A DNA stretch of 26,392 nt from an uncultured Bacteroidales bacterium. Its GTDB lineage: Bacteria > Bacteroidota > Bacteroidia > Bacteroidales > Paludibacteraceae. The notes under the pieces are model-generated. The model saw only the letters and a program-made list of their open reading frames with translations, searched no databases and was not told the origin of the DNA. This document shows, piece by piece, positions 8,183 through 16,442 of the stretch. The translations under genes and the position numbers were made by a program. Location of the stretch: contig CALFTM010000018.1 of the NCBI GenBank assembly GCA_937916355.1, positions 1 to 26,392 on the forward strand. Reading direction: 5' to 3'. The stretch's first letter is position 1; every line of letters begins with the position of its first letter.

Positions 8183-8190
8183 CAAATATA
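8183..8190 (-). promoter_or_regulatory. -7 element of the universal stress protein gene
   Basis: Minus-strand TATATTTG is an exact TAnnTTTG box, followed by a leader of about 70 nt before the ATG at 8113. No clear TTTG is seen at -33. Confidence 0.45.
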
Positions 8191-8221
8191 CAATAAAGGC
8201 AACTTCTATAAATTACGATTT

Positions 8222-8267
8222 AAAAATTTTTTGTAATAGTGGGGGGAGTACTTCCAACACTACTATT
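8222..8267 (-). terminator. probable terminator of the acyl-CoA synthetase gene
   Basis: On the minus strand AATAGTAGTG (overlapping the stop codon) pairs with CACTATT with a short bulge, followed by an A-run and then TTTTT. The stem is weak, so confidence is moderate. Confidence 0.4.
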
Positions 8268-10164
8268 TTAACGCATTGTGGTTGTATGGATTGATGATTA
8301 TTTTACCTTCCGCCGTGTACAACTCATTGATGCGCTCTTGGTATGCTTTTTCAATTTTACCACGAACCATTTTCATCGTACTGTTGATCATCTGGTTTTG
8401 TTCAGAGAATGGTTCAGGAAGAAGTGTGAACGTGCTTGGTAGCCAACGTTCAGGGAACATTCCTTCATATACTCCGCCTTTCCTATACTTGTTGAGTTCT
8501 CTTTCAATCTTTTTGATTGCGGCGATTCGTCCCTCCTCAGATTCTAATGTGAGGTTTTGTTGTGCGATTTTACGTTTTAGTTGCTCTTTGTTGGGAACAA
8601 TCAAAGCGATTGTGTAGGGCGATTGGTTGTTGTAGAGCATGATCTGGTCTATGTAAGGAGAGTGTTCGACCATCGCCTCTTCGATTCCTTCCGGACTATA
8701 TTTTTCACCATCGCTGGAGATGAGCAGGCTTTTGAATCGACCTTTCACATAGAGCAATCCTTCATGGTTGATATAGCCGAGGTCTCCAGTGTATAGGAAT
8801 CCATCTTTTATGGTTTCCGCGGTGGATTCTGGATTTTTCCAGTAGCCAGCCATGACATTTTCCCCTTTCACCACAATTTCACCCATTTCTCCTGTTGGCA
8901 GTTCTTTTCCTTCGCTGTCGCAGATTTTCACTTCGATGGGTTTCACCAATTTTCCGCTGGAGCCGAAACGGTAGAGTTCTGGTCCGTTAGAGGAGATGAC
9001 TGGTGTTGCCTCAGAGAGTCCATAACCTTGGAACATCGGAATACCTATGCCTATGTAGAACTTTTGAAGGTCTTTGTCTAAAAGCGCACCACCACCGATG
9101 AAGAATTTCAATTCACCTCCAAAATTTTCTCTGACCTTCGAGAAGATGATTTTGTCGAATAGAGAAACAAGCGGAGAGAGAAGTACGCGCCAACCTTTAG
9201 GGTCTAAATTGCTTTCTCCAAAGTATATTTGGCGGATTTTCATGCCGACTTTGAATAATTTCAATGTGGCATTCCCTTTGGCTCTGATTCCTTGTTCGAT
9301 GTTCTTTTTAAAGGTTTTAGCCAAAGCTGGGACACTCAGAATGAAATGAGGTCTCACTTCTTTGATGTTTAGAGGGATGTTTTTTAGCGACTCCATCGGA
9401 GAGCGTCCCACTTGCACGGTAGCGGCCGTTGCTCCCTTTGACATCATGATGTAGAAACCTACGACATGTGCAAAACAGTGGTCGAGCGGAAGGATGATCA
9501 GGGTTCGCCAAGTCTCGTCGATGTCGACAAGAGTGAGAGCCTGTTCGACGTTTGCGGTGTAGTTGCGGTGTGTCAGAATTACCCCTTTAGGGTTGGCTGT
9601 TGTTCCGCTGGTATAAGTGATGGTCGCATAGTCATCGTTTTGAATGGAGTTGGCCACTTCTAAAAATTCTGCTTCGGAATGTTCGCTGAGAAATTTGTCT
9701 CCCATTTTCATCACCTCTTCCACGGAGACCTCTTTTTCTTCGTAGTTCTCTAAAGGATCGAAAACTATGATTTTTTCAATCATGGTGAGCTGTTCCTTGA
9801 TTAGGCGGATCTTCTTCAGTTGAGTCGCCGAAACCATCATGAACTTCACATCTCCGTGAACGAGCCTGAACAGTAGATCGTTGCTCTCTTCCAATTTGAT
9901 GGAGAGAGGCACATTGACCGCTCCTGCATAGAACATGGATAGTTCTCCAATCACCCAGAGGTTTCTGCCTTCGCTGAGAAGTGCCATGTTGTCCCCTTTT
10001 TTCACCCCTAATGCTTGGAGTCCTGCCCCCAATCGGTAGACTTGCTCTTTAACTTGCGCATAGGTTGTCGGTTGAAATTCTTTTCCTGTTTTTTCTAAAA
10101 GGAAAGTATTGTTGGAATATTTTTTTACCGAATCCTCAAATAGGTCGACTAATGTTTTCTTCAT
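8263..10164 (-). CDS. AMP-forming long-chain acyl-CoA synthetase, 633 aa
   Basis: An ANL-superfamily adenylate-forming ligase that activates a carboxylic acid, most likely a long-chain fatty acid, with ATP and CoA. The P-loop-like motif TITYTSGTTANPKGVIL is near residue 180. GYGLSEATPVIS is motif A4/A5, YTGDLGYINHEG is near 463, and GEKYSPEGIEEAMV is in the hinge region. The C-terminal NSTMKMVRGKI contains the expected catalytic Lys. I place the start at the ATG at 10164 (MKKTLVDLFEDS), which fits family N-termini. An upstream in-frame TTG at 10212 would overlap the GNAT gene and adds residues of no family character. It is 44 bp downstream of the GNAT gene and likely co-transcribed. Membrane-associated or cytoplasmic. 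Confidence 0.92.
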   Translation of the reverse strand: MKKTLVDLFEDSVKKYSNNTFLLEKTGKEFQPTTYAQVKEQVYRLGAGLQALGVKKGDNMALLSEGRNLWVIGELSMFYAGAVNVPLSIKLEESNDLLFRLVHGDVKFMMVSATQLKKIRLIKEQLTMIEKIIVFDPLENYEEKEVSVEEVMKMGDKFLSEHSEAEFLEVANSIQNDDYATITYTSGTTANPKGVILTHRNYTANVEQALTLVDIDETWRTLIILPLDHCFAHVVGFYIMMSKGATAATVQVGRSPMESLKNIPLNIKEVRPHFILSVPALAKTFKKNIEQGIRAKGNATLKLFKVGMKIRQIYFGESNLDPKGWRVLLSPLVSLFDKIIFSKVRENFGGELKFFIGGGALLDKDLQKFYIGIGIPMFQGYGLSEATPVISSNGPELYRFGSSGKLVKPIEVKICDSEGKELPTGEMGEIVVKGENVMAGYWKNPESTAETIKDGFLYTGDLGYINHEGLLYVKGRFKSLLISSDGEKYSPEGIEEAMVEHSPYIDQIMLYNNQSPYTIALIVPNKEQLKRKIAQQNLTLESEEGRIAAIKKIERELNKYRKGGVYEGMFPERWLPSTFTLLPEPFSEQNQMINSTMKMVRGKIEKAYQERINELYTAEGKIIINPYNHNALK

Positions 10165-10208
10165 GTTATAAATTTTTAGAGTTATTATGTTTGAAATTAA
10201 GAGGTCGC

Positions 10209-10637
10209 TCAAAATTTCATTTTGTACACGTTGGTCTCTTTTTTCTCAAATCCGATTCGGGGGTAGAGGTGGTTGGCTTCTATCCTTTTAGGGTTTGAAG
10301 TGAGTTGTAGGAGAGGGATCTGTTTTTGTTTTACGAATCCGATGGCGTACTCAACCAATTTCTTTGCGCAACCATTCCCTCGATGGTTTGCGTCTACGAC
10401 AACATCCTCGACCCATGCTTTTTTGCCTGTCGGACTCATATAATATCCGACCGTCAGCATGCCGACCAGCTTTTCGTTCTCTTTTGCGATGAAGAGGTGG
10501 CTGTTGGTATTGGTTATAATCTCTTCCAGCTCTTTTTGGGTGAAAGATTGTGGTGTATCCGTCAGTTGCCGGAGAAGAGAAAAAACCTCTTCTGGTTGGA
10601 CATCGGATAGGTGTTGTACTTCTGCAATTGTGATCAT
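10209..10637 (-). CDS. GNAT-family N-acetyltransferase, 142 aa
   Basis: A single GNAT domain. Motif A, VEDVVVDANHRGNGCAKKLVEYAI, is near residues 76-99 and contains the acetyl-CoA pyrophosphate loop R-G-N-G-C-A. Motif B follows, with LTSNPKRIEANHLYPRIGFEKKETNVYKMKF, the N-H-x-Y-x-x-x-G-F ending seen in GNA1-like and small-molecule acetyltransferases. The substrate cannot be read from sequence. It is the first gene of a likely two-gene unit with the acyl-CoA synthetase 44 bp downstream. Confidence 0.88.
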   Translation of the reverse strand: MITIAEVQHLSDVQPEEVFSLLRQLTDTPQSFTQKELEEIITNTNSHLFIAKENEKLVGMLTVGYYMSPTGKKAWVEDVVVDANHRGNGCAKKLVEYAIGFVKQKQIPLLQLTSNPKRIEANHLYPRIGFEKKETNVYKMKF

Positions 10638-10654
10638 ACCATTACTCTTTTCTG

Positions 10655-10662
10655 CAAATATA
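10655..10662 (-). promoter_or_regulatory. -7 element of the GNAT / acyl-CoA synthetase unit
   Basis: Minus-strand TATATTTG, exact TAnnTTTG, placed about 18 bp upstream of the ATG at 10637. This predicts a very short leader of around 10 nt. The -33 box is not evident. Confidence 0.45.
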
Positions 10663-10784
10663 ATGTTTTTTCTTTTAGTTTTGGTCTGCTTTTATGGCGG
10701 TTGCTGACTATATATTTTTTTGCTCAGCAATTTACCCGAAGTAAATTCAAAAAATTCCGCAAAATGAATTAGTAGAACCCACCT

Positions 10785-13091
10785 TTACTCAATCAGTTTG
10801 TCGTGGAAAATCAAATAACCGATGTTCAAACCGAAGTTGTAGTTTTTTTCAGGGTAGCTATACCAGTTGGCATACAATCCTGCGGTGATATACCTCAATT
10901 GCACGGCGAATGTAGCCTCTGCCATGGCATAAAGTTTTGAAAAGTCTTTTTCATACTCCGGTTTGAATGTTGCGGTTGGTATGATTGCTTTATGAGGGGC
11001 GAAAAAGAATCCTTCAAACCTCAGTTGCAAAAATTTGTTGATTGAGACAATCGGTTTTATACCTGCTGCAAGATAAGAGTTGCTTGAAAATGCGGTGTTG
11101 AAGACCGTCAAAGAGTGTTTAGTGGGAACAAACTTCGGACACATCAAGAGAGTTTCCATGTAGTTGTTTTCCAAAGGGTGGGTAGAGTAGACTCCTTCCG
11201 CTGCCAGACCGAGTGAGAAATGTTTTCCCATTGGGATGTAGTGGTCGATTTTTGCGGAGAATTGCCACCAGTTGATTTTTTTTCCTTTTTTTTCTACATC
11301 AATGGTAACAGAATCCAAAGGGACTCTTGTCGCCATCTCCTTTTTTCCGAAAATGTACTGCACATTTATTTTCGCTAAAGTACCAGAGACAGGGTATTGT
11401 TTGTGGGAGAGCGAGTTGTGCCTATATTGCACCAATGCAGCCCCTAATCTATATTCGGTTTGGTCGAAAAGATCCTCTGCCGCAGAATACAATCCATGAT
11501 ATTTGTTTTTTATGATTCCATAACCGATGCCTCCCGTTATCTCTCCTTTTAGGAGGAACGGTATACTTATTTTCATTTTTGTGTGAAATTCAGTATTATA
11601 AGCACTGGTTGGAATATCAAATTCGTAGAAAGCGTTTTGCGTGTTGGAGTAGGAGTTGTGTGAAATGTCCGCAATCGCTTTTACACAAAATGGAATCTGA
11701 TAAGGGAAATCGATTCTTGCTTGGAAGTGTGCGTTTCGATATAACATTCCGATTTGACCATCGAGGGAGAAATCGTAGGAGAGACGCTGCACAGTGAGGA
11801 ATTTCGCACTTGCATACAATAAATTGGCTGTCGTGGAAGAGATGTTCCCTCCAATCCCAAAACGGAAATGGTCGTCCAATGAGACATCCAAAATCAGGTC
11901 GTAGGCATTGGTTTGAGGATTGTAGTCAGCATGCGGAACAATCTCCTCGATTTTTTTATCGGACAGTAGTTTGAAGTAATTCTTTTTAAAACTATTGTAA
12001 CTGAAATAGTCCGTTTTTTTATGGAATGTTTTTGATATGAAACTTTGTTGTTTCTTTTTCAGATCCTTGATTATGATATTTTGAAAAATCAAAGGAGGCT
12101 TTTTTTGATTGAAAGCAAATCTTTTGCTCGCCAAATCCTCTTTTGAGACAGTCCGTCCGATACTCTTTTTGATTTCATCAATATGGGCGATTGTGCTATC
12201 ATAACCGATTTGTATCAGTTTTTTTGCTTGCTCAAAGTCCAATAATCCCACATCCTCATATTTGAATCGTAATACGATGCCATCTTCTTTATTCAGGTCA
12301 TTTACAGTGTTTTGGATGATTAGATTTTCCAATAATGAGATTGGACTTTCATCTTGAGTGTTGGCGGGTCCATCGCTCACATTACAGCCGATGATATAAT
12401 CTGGCTTAAACTCCTCTTGCATGACATCTAAAGGAAAATTGTTGTAGATACCCCCATCCACCATCAATTGTCCGTTCACCCTGACCGGTTGAAAGACGAA
12501 CGGGAAAGACATGGAGGCTCTGACGGCATCACCCAAATCTCCGTTTCTATGGATGTATTCACCCTTTTCTGTCATGTTGGTGGAGATACATCTGAAAGGG
12601 ATGAAGAGGCTGTCAAAATTTTCCTTGCAAATAGTATTGGCTTGAGCGAACAGGTACATGGTCGCCTGATTCATCTGGTCGGGAGAGATAAAACTGTTCG
12701 GTATTTCCGGTTTGAAGGTAAATGATTCTTTCAGTTTCATTTTGAAAGAGACAAATTCGGGAGTCACATCATCTTCTTTGAAATAGAATTTTTCTTTTTC
12801 GTCCACCCTTCCTTTCAGCCAAGTGTTGAACATTTCCGAAGATATAAGGGATTCCATCTCTTCCGGAGTGTATCCCATGGAGTACAATGCACCAATGATA
12901 GAGCCTATGGAAGTTCCCGTCACATAGTCGATAGGGATATTATGTTCTTCAAGGGCTTTTATGACACCGACGTGAGTACATCCTTTTGCTCCTCCACCAC
13001 TCAGCACCAAACCAACGGATTGGGCATACAGCGACTGCAATGAGCAGAGCAAGACGCTGGCAAACAATATTTTCAGCAGTTTTGGAAGCAT
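10785..13091 (-). CDS. patatin-like phospholipase with POTRA-like region and C-terminal outer-membrane barrel, 768 aa
   Basis: A signal peptide covers residues 1-23 (ends LYA). The patatin domain spans about 26-310. The oxyanion loop is GGGAKG (32-37), the nucleophile is Ser61 in GTSIG, and the catalytic Asp is Asp212 in VDGGIYNNFP, so the Ser-Asp dyad is complete. Residues about 325-405 form a POTRA-like segment (LIFQNIIIKDLKKKQQSF...). The remaining ~360 residues alternate aromatic/polar strands as in a BamA/TpsB-type beta-barrel. This is the architecture of PlpD-type (type Vd) autotransported lipases, so the lipase may be exposed at the cell surface; whether it is released is unknown. The ATG at 13091 is chosen because it starts directly at the signal peptide; an extension to 13157 adds a non-family N-terminus. 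Confidence 0.9.
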   Translation of the reverse strand: MLPKLLKILFASVLLCSLQSLYAQSVGLVLSGGGAKGCTHVGVIKALEEHNIPIDYVTGTSIGSIIGALYSMGYTPEEMESLISSEMFNTWLKGRVDEKEKFYFKEDDVTPEFVSFKMKLKESFTFKPEIPNSFISPDQMNQATMYLFAQANTICKENFDSLFIPFRCISTNMTEKGEYIHRNGDLGDAVRASMSFPFVFQPVRVNGQLMVDGGIYNNFPLDVMQEEFKPDYIIGCNVSDGPANTQDESPISLLENLIIQNTVNDLNKEDGIVLRFKYEDVGLLDFEQAKKLIQIGYDSTIAHIDEIKKSIGRTVSKEDLASKRFAFNQKKPPLIFQNIIIKDLKKKQQSFISKTFHKKTDYFSYNSFKKNYFKLLSDKKIEEIVPHADYNPQTNAYDLILDVSLDDHFRFGIGGNISSTTANLLYASAKFLTVQRLSYDFSLDGQIGMLYRNAHFQARIDFPYQIPFCVKAIADISHNSYSNTQNAFYEFDIPTSAYNTEFHTKMKISIPFLLKGEITGGIGYGIIKNKYHGLYSAAEDLFDQTEYRLGAALVQYRHNSLSHKQYPVSGTLAKINVQYIFGKKEMATRVPLDSVTIDVEKKGKKINWWQFSAKIDHYIPMGKHFSLGLAAEGVYSTHPLENNYMETLLMCPKFVPTKHSLTVFNTAFSSNSYLAAGIKPIVSINKFLQLRFEGFFFAPHKAIIPTATFKPEYEKDFSKLYAMAEATFAVQLRYITAGLYANWYSYPEKNYNFGLNIGYLIFHDKLIE

Positions 13092-13199
13092 ATACAAATT
13101 TTTTCTAATATAAATATCATAAAGAAACAATACAACCCACAAAAAGCGATTTGCCAATCGTGGGTGCTTGTTATTTTAGAAGGTAGGAACCGCTCGAAG

Positions 13200-13559
13200 T
13201 TATTTAGGTTGTGGAGCGGGAGCGACTTTTGACATATCACAAGTTCCTGAGAACACTGCTTGAGGTTCGATTGATAAGATCTTGGTGTCGATGTCGCCTT
13301 CCACTTTTGCCGTGGATTTCAATGAGAGGGTGTCTGTGATGTGTAATGTACCCTTGACATTTCCCATGATTTCGGCATTCGCGCAAGTTAATGTCCCTAC
13401 AAGGACACCTTTCGCACCAATGATTACCTTACCTTTGCATTCGATAGACCCTTCTATCACTCCGTCTAAACGGAAGTCTGTCTCTGCAAATATGTCGCCT
13501 GTTACTTTCGTTCCAAAGGCTAACGAGTTGTGTTCACTACCGATGACTTCTTTTGCCAT
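13200..13559 (-). CDS. bactofilin-family polymer-forming protein, 119 aa
   Basis: A compact right-handed beta-helix domain with the bactofilin pattern: HNSLAFGTKVTGDI, DFRLDGVIEGSIECKGKVIIGAKG, ANAEIMGNVKGTLHI, LKSTAKVEGDI, and LSIEPQAVFSGTCDM. Bactofilins polymerise into cytoskeletal filaments linked to the membrane and cell-wall synthesis. The ATG at 13559 (MAKEV) is preceded by a purine-rich AAAGAAAG and is my choice. An in-frame TTG at 13598 would add MFSRLFNFNSKKE, which resembles the membrane-proximal N-termini of some bactofilins and would start 13 bp after the pheS stop. Either way it is probably read from the pheS transcript. Confidence 0.9.
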   Translation of the reverse strand: MAKEVIGSEHNSLAFGTKVTGDIFAETDFRLDGVIEGSIECKGKVIIGAKGVLVGTLTCANAEIMGNVKGTLHITDTLSLKSTAKVEGDIDTKILSIEPQAVFSGTCDMSKVAPAPQPK

Positions 13560-13611
13560 TTCTTTCTTTGAATTAAAGTTAAAAAGTCTTGAAAACAATG
13601 TAACTTGGTTT

Positions 13612-14631
13612 TTAGTATGCTGATTTAAATTGATTTAAGAATCTCACGTCATTTTCAGAGAACATTCTCAAATCTTTTACTTGGTATTTCAAGTTGGTGA
13701 TTCGCTCAATACCCATACCGAATGCGTATCCTGAGTATATTTTACTATCAATTCCACAACTTTCTAAAACGTTAGGGTCGACCATTCCGCAACCCAATAT
13801 TTCCACCCAACCGGTGTTTTTGCAGAACGCACATCCAGTTCCTCCGCAAAGGTTGCATGAGATGTCCATTTCCGCAGATGGTTCGGTGAATGGGAAGTAT
13901 GATGGTCTGAGGCGTATTTGCGTGCCTTCTCCAAACATCTCTTTCGCAAAGTAGAGCAATGCTTGTTTAAGGTCAGCAAACGATACGTTCTTATCAATGT
14001 ACAAACCTTCCACTTGATGGAAGAAACAGTGCGCACGATATGAAATCGCCTCGTTTCTGTAGACACGACCCGGACAAAGCACTCTGATAGGAGGTGTTTG
14101 TGATGTCATGATGCGAGATTGTACCGAAGAGGTGTGTGTGCGCAACAGAACATCCGGGTCTCTTGTGATGAAGAACGTGTCTTGCATATCGCGTGCTGGA
14201 TGTTCAGGAGGAAAGTTCAATGCCGAAAAGACATGCCAGTCATCTTCGACTTCCGGACCTTCTGCAACGGAAAAACCAATGCGAGCAAATATGTCCGCTA
14301 TCTCATTCTTAACGATAGAGAGAGGGTGTCTTGTTCCCAATTCGATTGGGTCGGCAGTACGGGTCAAATCCAGTTTTGCCTCCTCTTTGCCCGAATCCTC
14401 CAAAGAAGCTTTTATTTCGTTGATTTTTTCCTGAGCAGCATTCTTAAGTTCGTTGAGCATCTGCCCAACCTCCTTTTTTTGCTCGTTTGAGATTGTCTTA
14501 AAATCATTGAACAATGATGATATCTCTCCCTTCTTGCTAAGGTACTTTATTCTCATTGTCTCCAATTCATCTTTTGTGATGGCTTGAAGGCCTTTTATTT
14601 CCTCTAAAAGTTCTTTTATACGATTTTTCAT
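13612..14631 (-). CDS. pheS: phenylalanyl-tRNA synthetase alpha subunit, 339 aa
   Basis: Charges tRNA-Phe as part of the alpha2-beta2 enzyme; the beta subunit is not in the window. An N-terminal coiled-coil tRNA-binding arm covers about residues 1-90. Class II core motifs are present: motif 1 region GTRHPLS, motif 2 RVYRNEAISYRAHCFFHQVEG, motif 3 GMGIERITNLKYQVKDLRMF. The Phe-pocket segment SGYAFGMGIER has the Ala that governs analogue discrimination in E. coli PheS. A four-Cys cluster (C259, C262, C267, C270; CNLCGGTGCAFC) suggests a zinc site. The length is normal. It heads a leftward run with bactofilin close behind, and a -7 box lies at 14653-14660. Confidence 0.96.
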   Translation of the reverse strand: MKNRIKELLEEIKGLQAITKDELETMRIKYLSKKGEISSLFNDFKTISNEQKKEVGQMLNELKNAAQEKINEIKASLEDSGKEEAKLDLTRTADPIELGTRHPLSIVKNEIADIFARIGFSVAEGPEVEDDWHVFSALNFPPEHPARDMQDTFFITRDPDVLLRTHTSSVQSRIMTSQTPPIRVLCPGRVYRNEAISYRAHCFFHQVEGLYIDKNVSFADLKQALLYFAKEMFGEGTQIRLRPSYFPFTEPSAEMDISCNLCGGTGCAFCKNTGWVEILGCGMVDPNVLESCGIDSKIYSGYAFGMGIERITNLKYQVKDLRMFSENDVRFLNQFKSAY

Positions 14632-14652
14632 TGCTATATCTTTTCTTGTCCT

Positions 14653-14660
14653 GCAAATTT
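14653..14660 (-). promoter_or_regulatory. -7 element of pheS
   Basis: Minus-strand TAAATTTG (TAnnTTTG), 22 nt upstream of the pheS ATG, implying a leader of only about 15 nt. No phenylalanine-codon-rich leader or T-box-like structure is seen on this strand between the box and the gene. Confidence 0.45.
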
Positions 14661-14825
14661 ATGAAAAATATTTTTGAAATAGGTTATTTTCAATGTCTTG
14701 TTATTCTTTTTTATGAAAATCTTTTTTATTTGTGATGATAACGTGCCTTCCGCTGTTTTTTTAGAGTGGTGATTAAATGAAAATTTTTCTTGATTGGGGA
14801 AGATTTCTGGTTGGTATAGGTATAA

Positions 14826-14864
14826 AACAAAAGCACTACAAAGTTTCCCAACTTCGCAGTGCTT
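14826..14864 (-). terminator. strong intrinsic terminator, leftward
   Basis: On the minus strand AAGCACT-GC-GAAGTT, loop GGGA, AACTTT-GT-AGTGCTT forms a stem of about 15 bp with one weak position. It is followed by TTGTTTT. It lies about 200 nt beyond the dihydroorotase stop, so it could end that transcript or a small RNA started at 14942. Confidence 0.65.
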
Positions 14865-14880
14865 CGAACGTTTTTCGTTC
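14864..14880. repeat. small inverted repeat beside the terminator
   Basis: CGAACG-TTTTT-CGTTC forms a 5-bp stem immediately next to the terminator hairpin, giving two stacked hairpins on either strand. Confidence 0.5.
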
Positions 14881-14941
14881 TAAAAAATGAAAACAAACAC
14901 TATTATGAAAAAGTTTTTATTATCGTCTCAAATTTTCGACA

Positions 14942-14970
14942 CAAATATAAGCGTTTTTTTTCTATTCAAA
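14942..14970 (-). promoter_or_regulatory. possible promoter of a short leftward transcript
   Basis: Minus-strand TTTG (14967-14970), 17-nt spacer, TATATTTG (14942-14949). The boxes match the consensus but the spacer is about 2 nt shorter than usual. It would start a transcript near 14936, ending at the terminator at 14826. Confidence 0.35.
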
Positions 14971-15061
14971 TATTTTTTCACCTTTTTTTTAGGGGAATAA
15001 ACATATTTTAAACTAAATGTAAAAAAAACTTAATGATTTTTGTGTCTAAAAAAAGAAATCT

Positions 15062-16414
15062 TTATTCTCGGTTAAATGTCAAGAGTTTTCCTTTGTTTTC
15101 GCCCTTGATATTTCCTTCATCATACACAATATTCCCATTGACAAATGTTTTGCTGATTTTGTAATTTAGTTTTTCTCCTTCCATTGGAGACCAGCCACAT
15201 TTGTACAAGACAGACTCTTTTGTAACTGTAACAGGGTTGTTTGGCTCGACCAAAACCAAATCTGCAAAATAGCCTTTCCTGATGAATCCTCTTTTTTCGA
15301 CATTGAATAGTCGGGCAGGGTTGTGGCACATTTTTTCTACCACCTGTTCTCTTGTGAAATTTCCCTTCTTCGCCAACTCCAGCATCATTTGAAGAGAATG
15401 TTGAATAGAAGGGTAGCCGGAAACCGCAGTGAGGCAATCGCCCTCCTTTTCGCTCAAAAGATGTGGCGCATGGTCTGTTGCCACTGTGTCGATGATGCCA
15501 GACTCAACCGCCTTTAGTAGGTTGACACGGCTCTTCTCTTTTTTGATGGAAGGGTTGCATTTGATTTTTGCTCCAAGACGCTCATAGTCTTGGTCGTCAA
15601 ACCAAAGGTATCCTACGCAGGTCTCTGCTGTGATTTTCTTCTCTGCCATAGGTTTGGTGTTGAACAGAGCCATCTCCTTGGCGGTTGTCAAATGAAGTAC
15701 GTGCAGCCTTGTGCCGTGCTTCTTTGCCAGATCTATCACTTGTGAGGTTGCCTTATAGCAAGCGTCTGAATTGCGGATGAGTTCGTGATATGTGATAGGT
15801 ATTGGTTGGTCGCCCAACTCCTCCTTGATTTTCTTCAGGTTCTCTTCAATCATTTTCTCATCCTCGTTGTGTGTCGCAACAAGGATAGGGGCATCTTTGA
15901 AGATTTTGTCCAACACTTCCGGGTTGTCGACCTTCATGTTGCCTGTTGAGCTCCCGATGAAGACTTTGATTCCACAGACTTTATTTTTGTCTACATTGAT
16001 CACTTCGTCGATGTTGTCGTTGGTCGCTCCTATATAAAAAGAGAAGTTGGTGAGACATTTTTTTTCTGCGAGGGCGATTTTTTTATCAATTTCTGCCATA
16101 GAGGTAGTTTGAGGCAAAGTGTTTGGCATATCCATGATGGATGTTACACCACCTGCCACTGCCGCCTTGGACTCGCTTTCGAAATCACCCTTTTCTGTTA
16201 GTCCGGGTTCGCGGAAATGCACATGAGTGTCAATCACGCCCGGCAAGAGCCATTTGTCTTCTCCATCTATGATATCCGCATTTTTCAACACATTTTCAGG
16301 TACTTCATCGCGGAATATTTTTGATATTTTCTCCCCTTCTATTAGTACCGATCCTTTAAATGAGTTTCCCTCATTTATGATTTTAACTTTGTGGATTAGT
16401 ATGTTTTTCATCAC
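15062..16414 (-). CDS. pyrC: dihydroorotase, 450 aa
   Basis: An amidohydrolase of the class I (PyrC/AllB-like) type that interconverts carbamoyl-aspartate and dihydroorotate in pyrimidine synthesis. The metal ligands are visible: His64 and His66 in HVHFREPG, Lys150 (carbamylated in the family) in IKVFIGSSTGNM, His182 in VATHNEDE, His in VLHLTTAKE, and Asp314 in ATDHAPH. The length agrees with the type. Allantoinase is the main alternative; the gene neighbourhood favours dihydroorotase. It starts 28 bp after the polyprenol-phosphate mannosyltransferase stop, an arrangement I know from other Bacteroidetes, and the two are probably one operon. Confidence 0.93.
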   Translation of the reverse strand: MMKNILIHKVKIINEGNSFKGSVLIEGEKISKIFRDEVPENVLKNADIIDGEDKWLLPGVIDTHVHFREPGLTEKGDFESESKAAVAGGVTSIMDMPNTLPQTTSMAEIDKKIALAEKKCLTNFSFYIGATNDNIDEVINVDKNKVCGIKVFIGSSTGNMKVDNPEVLDKIFKDAPILVATHNEDEKMIEENLKKIKEELGDQPIPITYHELIRNSDACYKATSQVIDLAKKHGTRLHVLHLTTAKEMALFNTKPMAEKKITAETCVGYLWFDDQDYERLGAKIKCNPSIKKEKSRVNLLKAVESGIIDTVATDHAPHLLSEKEGDCLTAVSGYPSIQHSLQMMLELAKKGNFTREQVVEKMCHNPARLFNVEKRGFIRKGYFADLVLVEPNNPVTVTKESVLYKCGWSPMEGEKLNYKISKTFVNGNIVYDEGNIKGENKGKLLTFNRE

Positions 16415-16442
16415 TGTATTATTTATTTTTTACTACTAAATT

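Larger units (their letters stand above)
14632..15061. other. intergenic with strong hairpin and possible small transcript
   Basis: This stretch holds the pheS -7 box (14653-14660), a strong hairpin with U-tract (14826-14864), a second small hairpin (14864-14880) and another minus-strand -7 box (14942-14949). On the plus strand a 37-codon A/T-driven frame (14887-15000) encodes a Phe-rich peptide. I regard that frame as a by-product of T-runs. The rest is A+T-rich with no other recognisable feature. Confidence 0.5.

Noticed and set aside
10165..10212. Upstream TTG start for the acyl-CoA synthetase
   Set aside because: It would overlap the GNAT stop and add a 16-residue extension unlike family N-termini. 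The ATG at 10164 begins exactly where homology-like sequence starts.
13092..13157. Longer N-terminus for the patatin-barrel protein
   Set aside because: The ATG at 13091 starts a standard signal peptide. The extension would bury that signal peptide behind 22 extra residues.
14887..15000. 37-codon Phe-rich frame that looks like an attenuator leader peptide near pheS
   Set aside because: It is on the strand opposite to pheS and reads away from it. The Phe codons come from T-runs, and no rightward gene follows before mfd.
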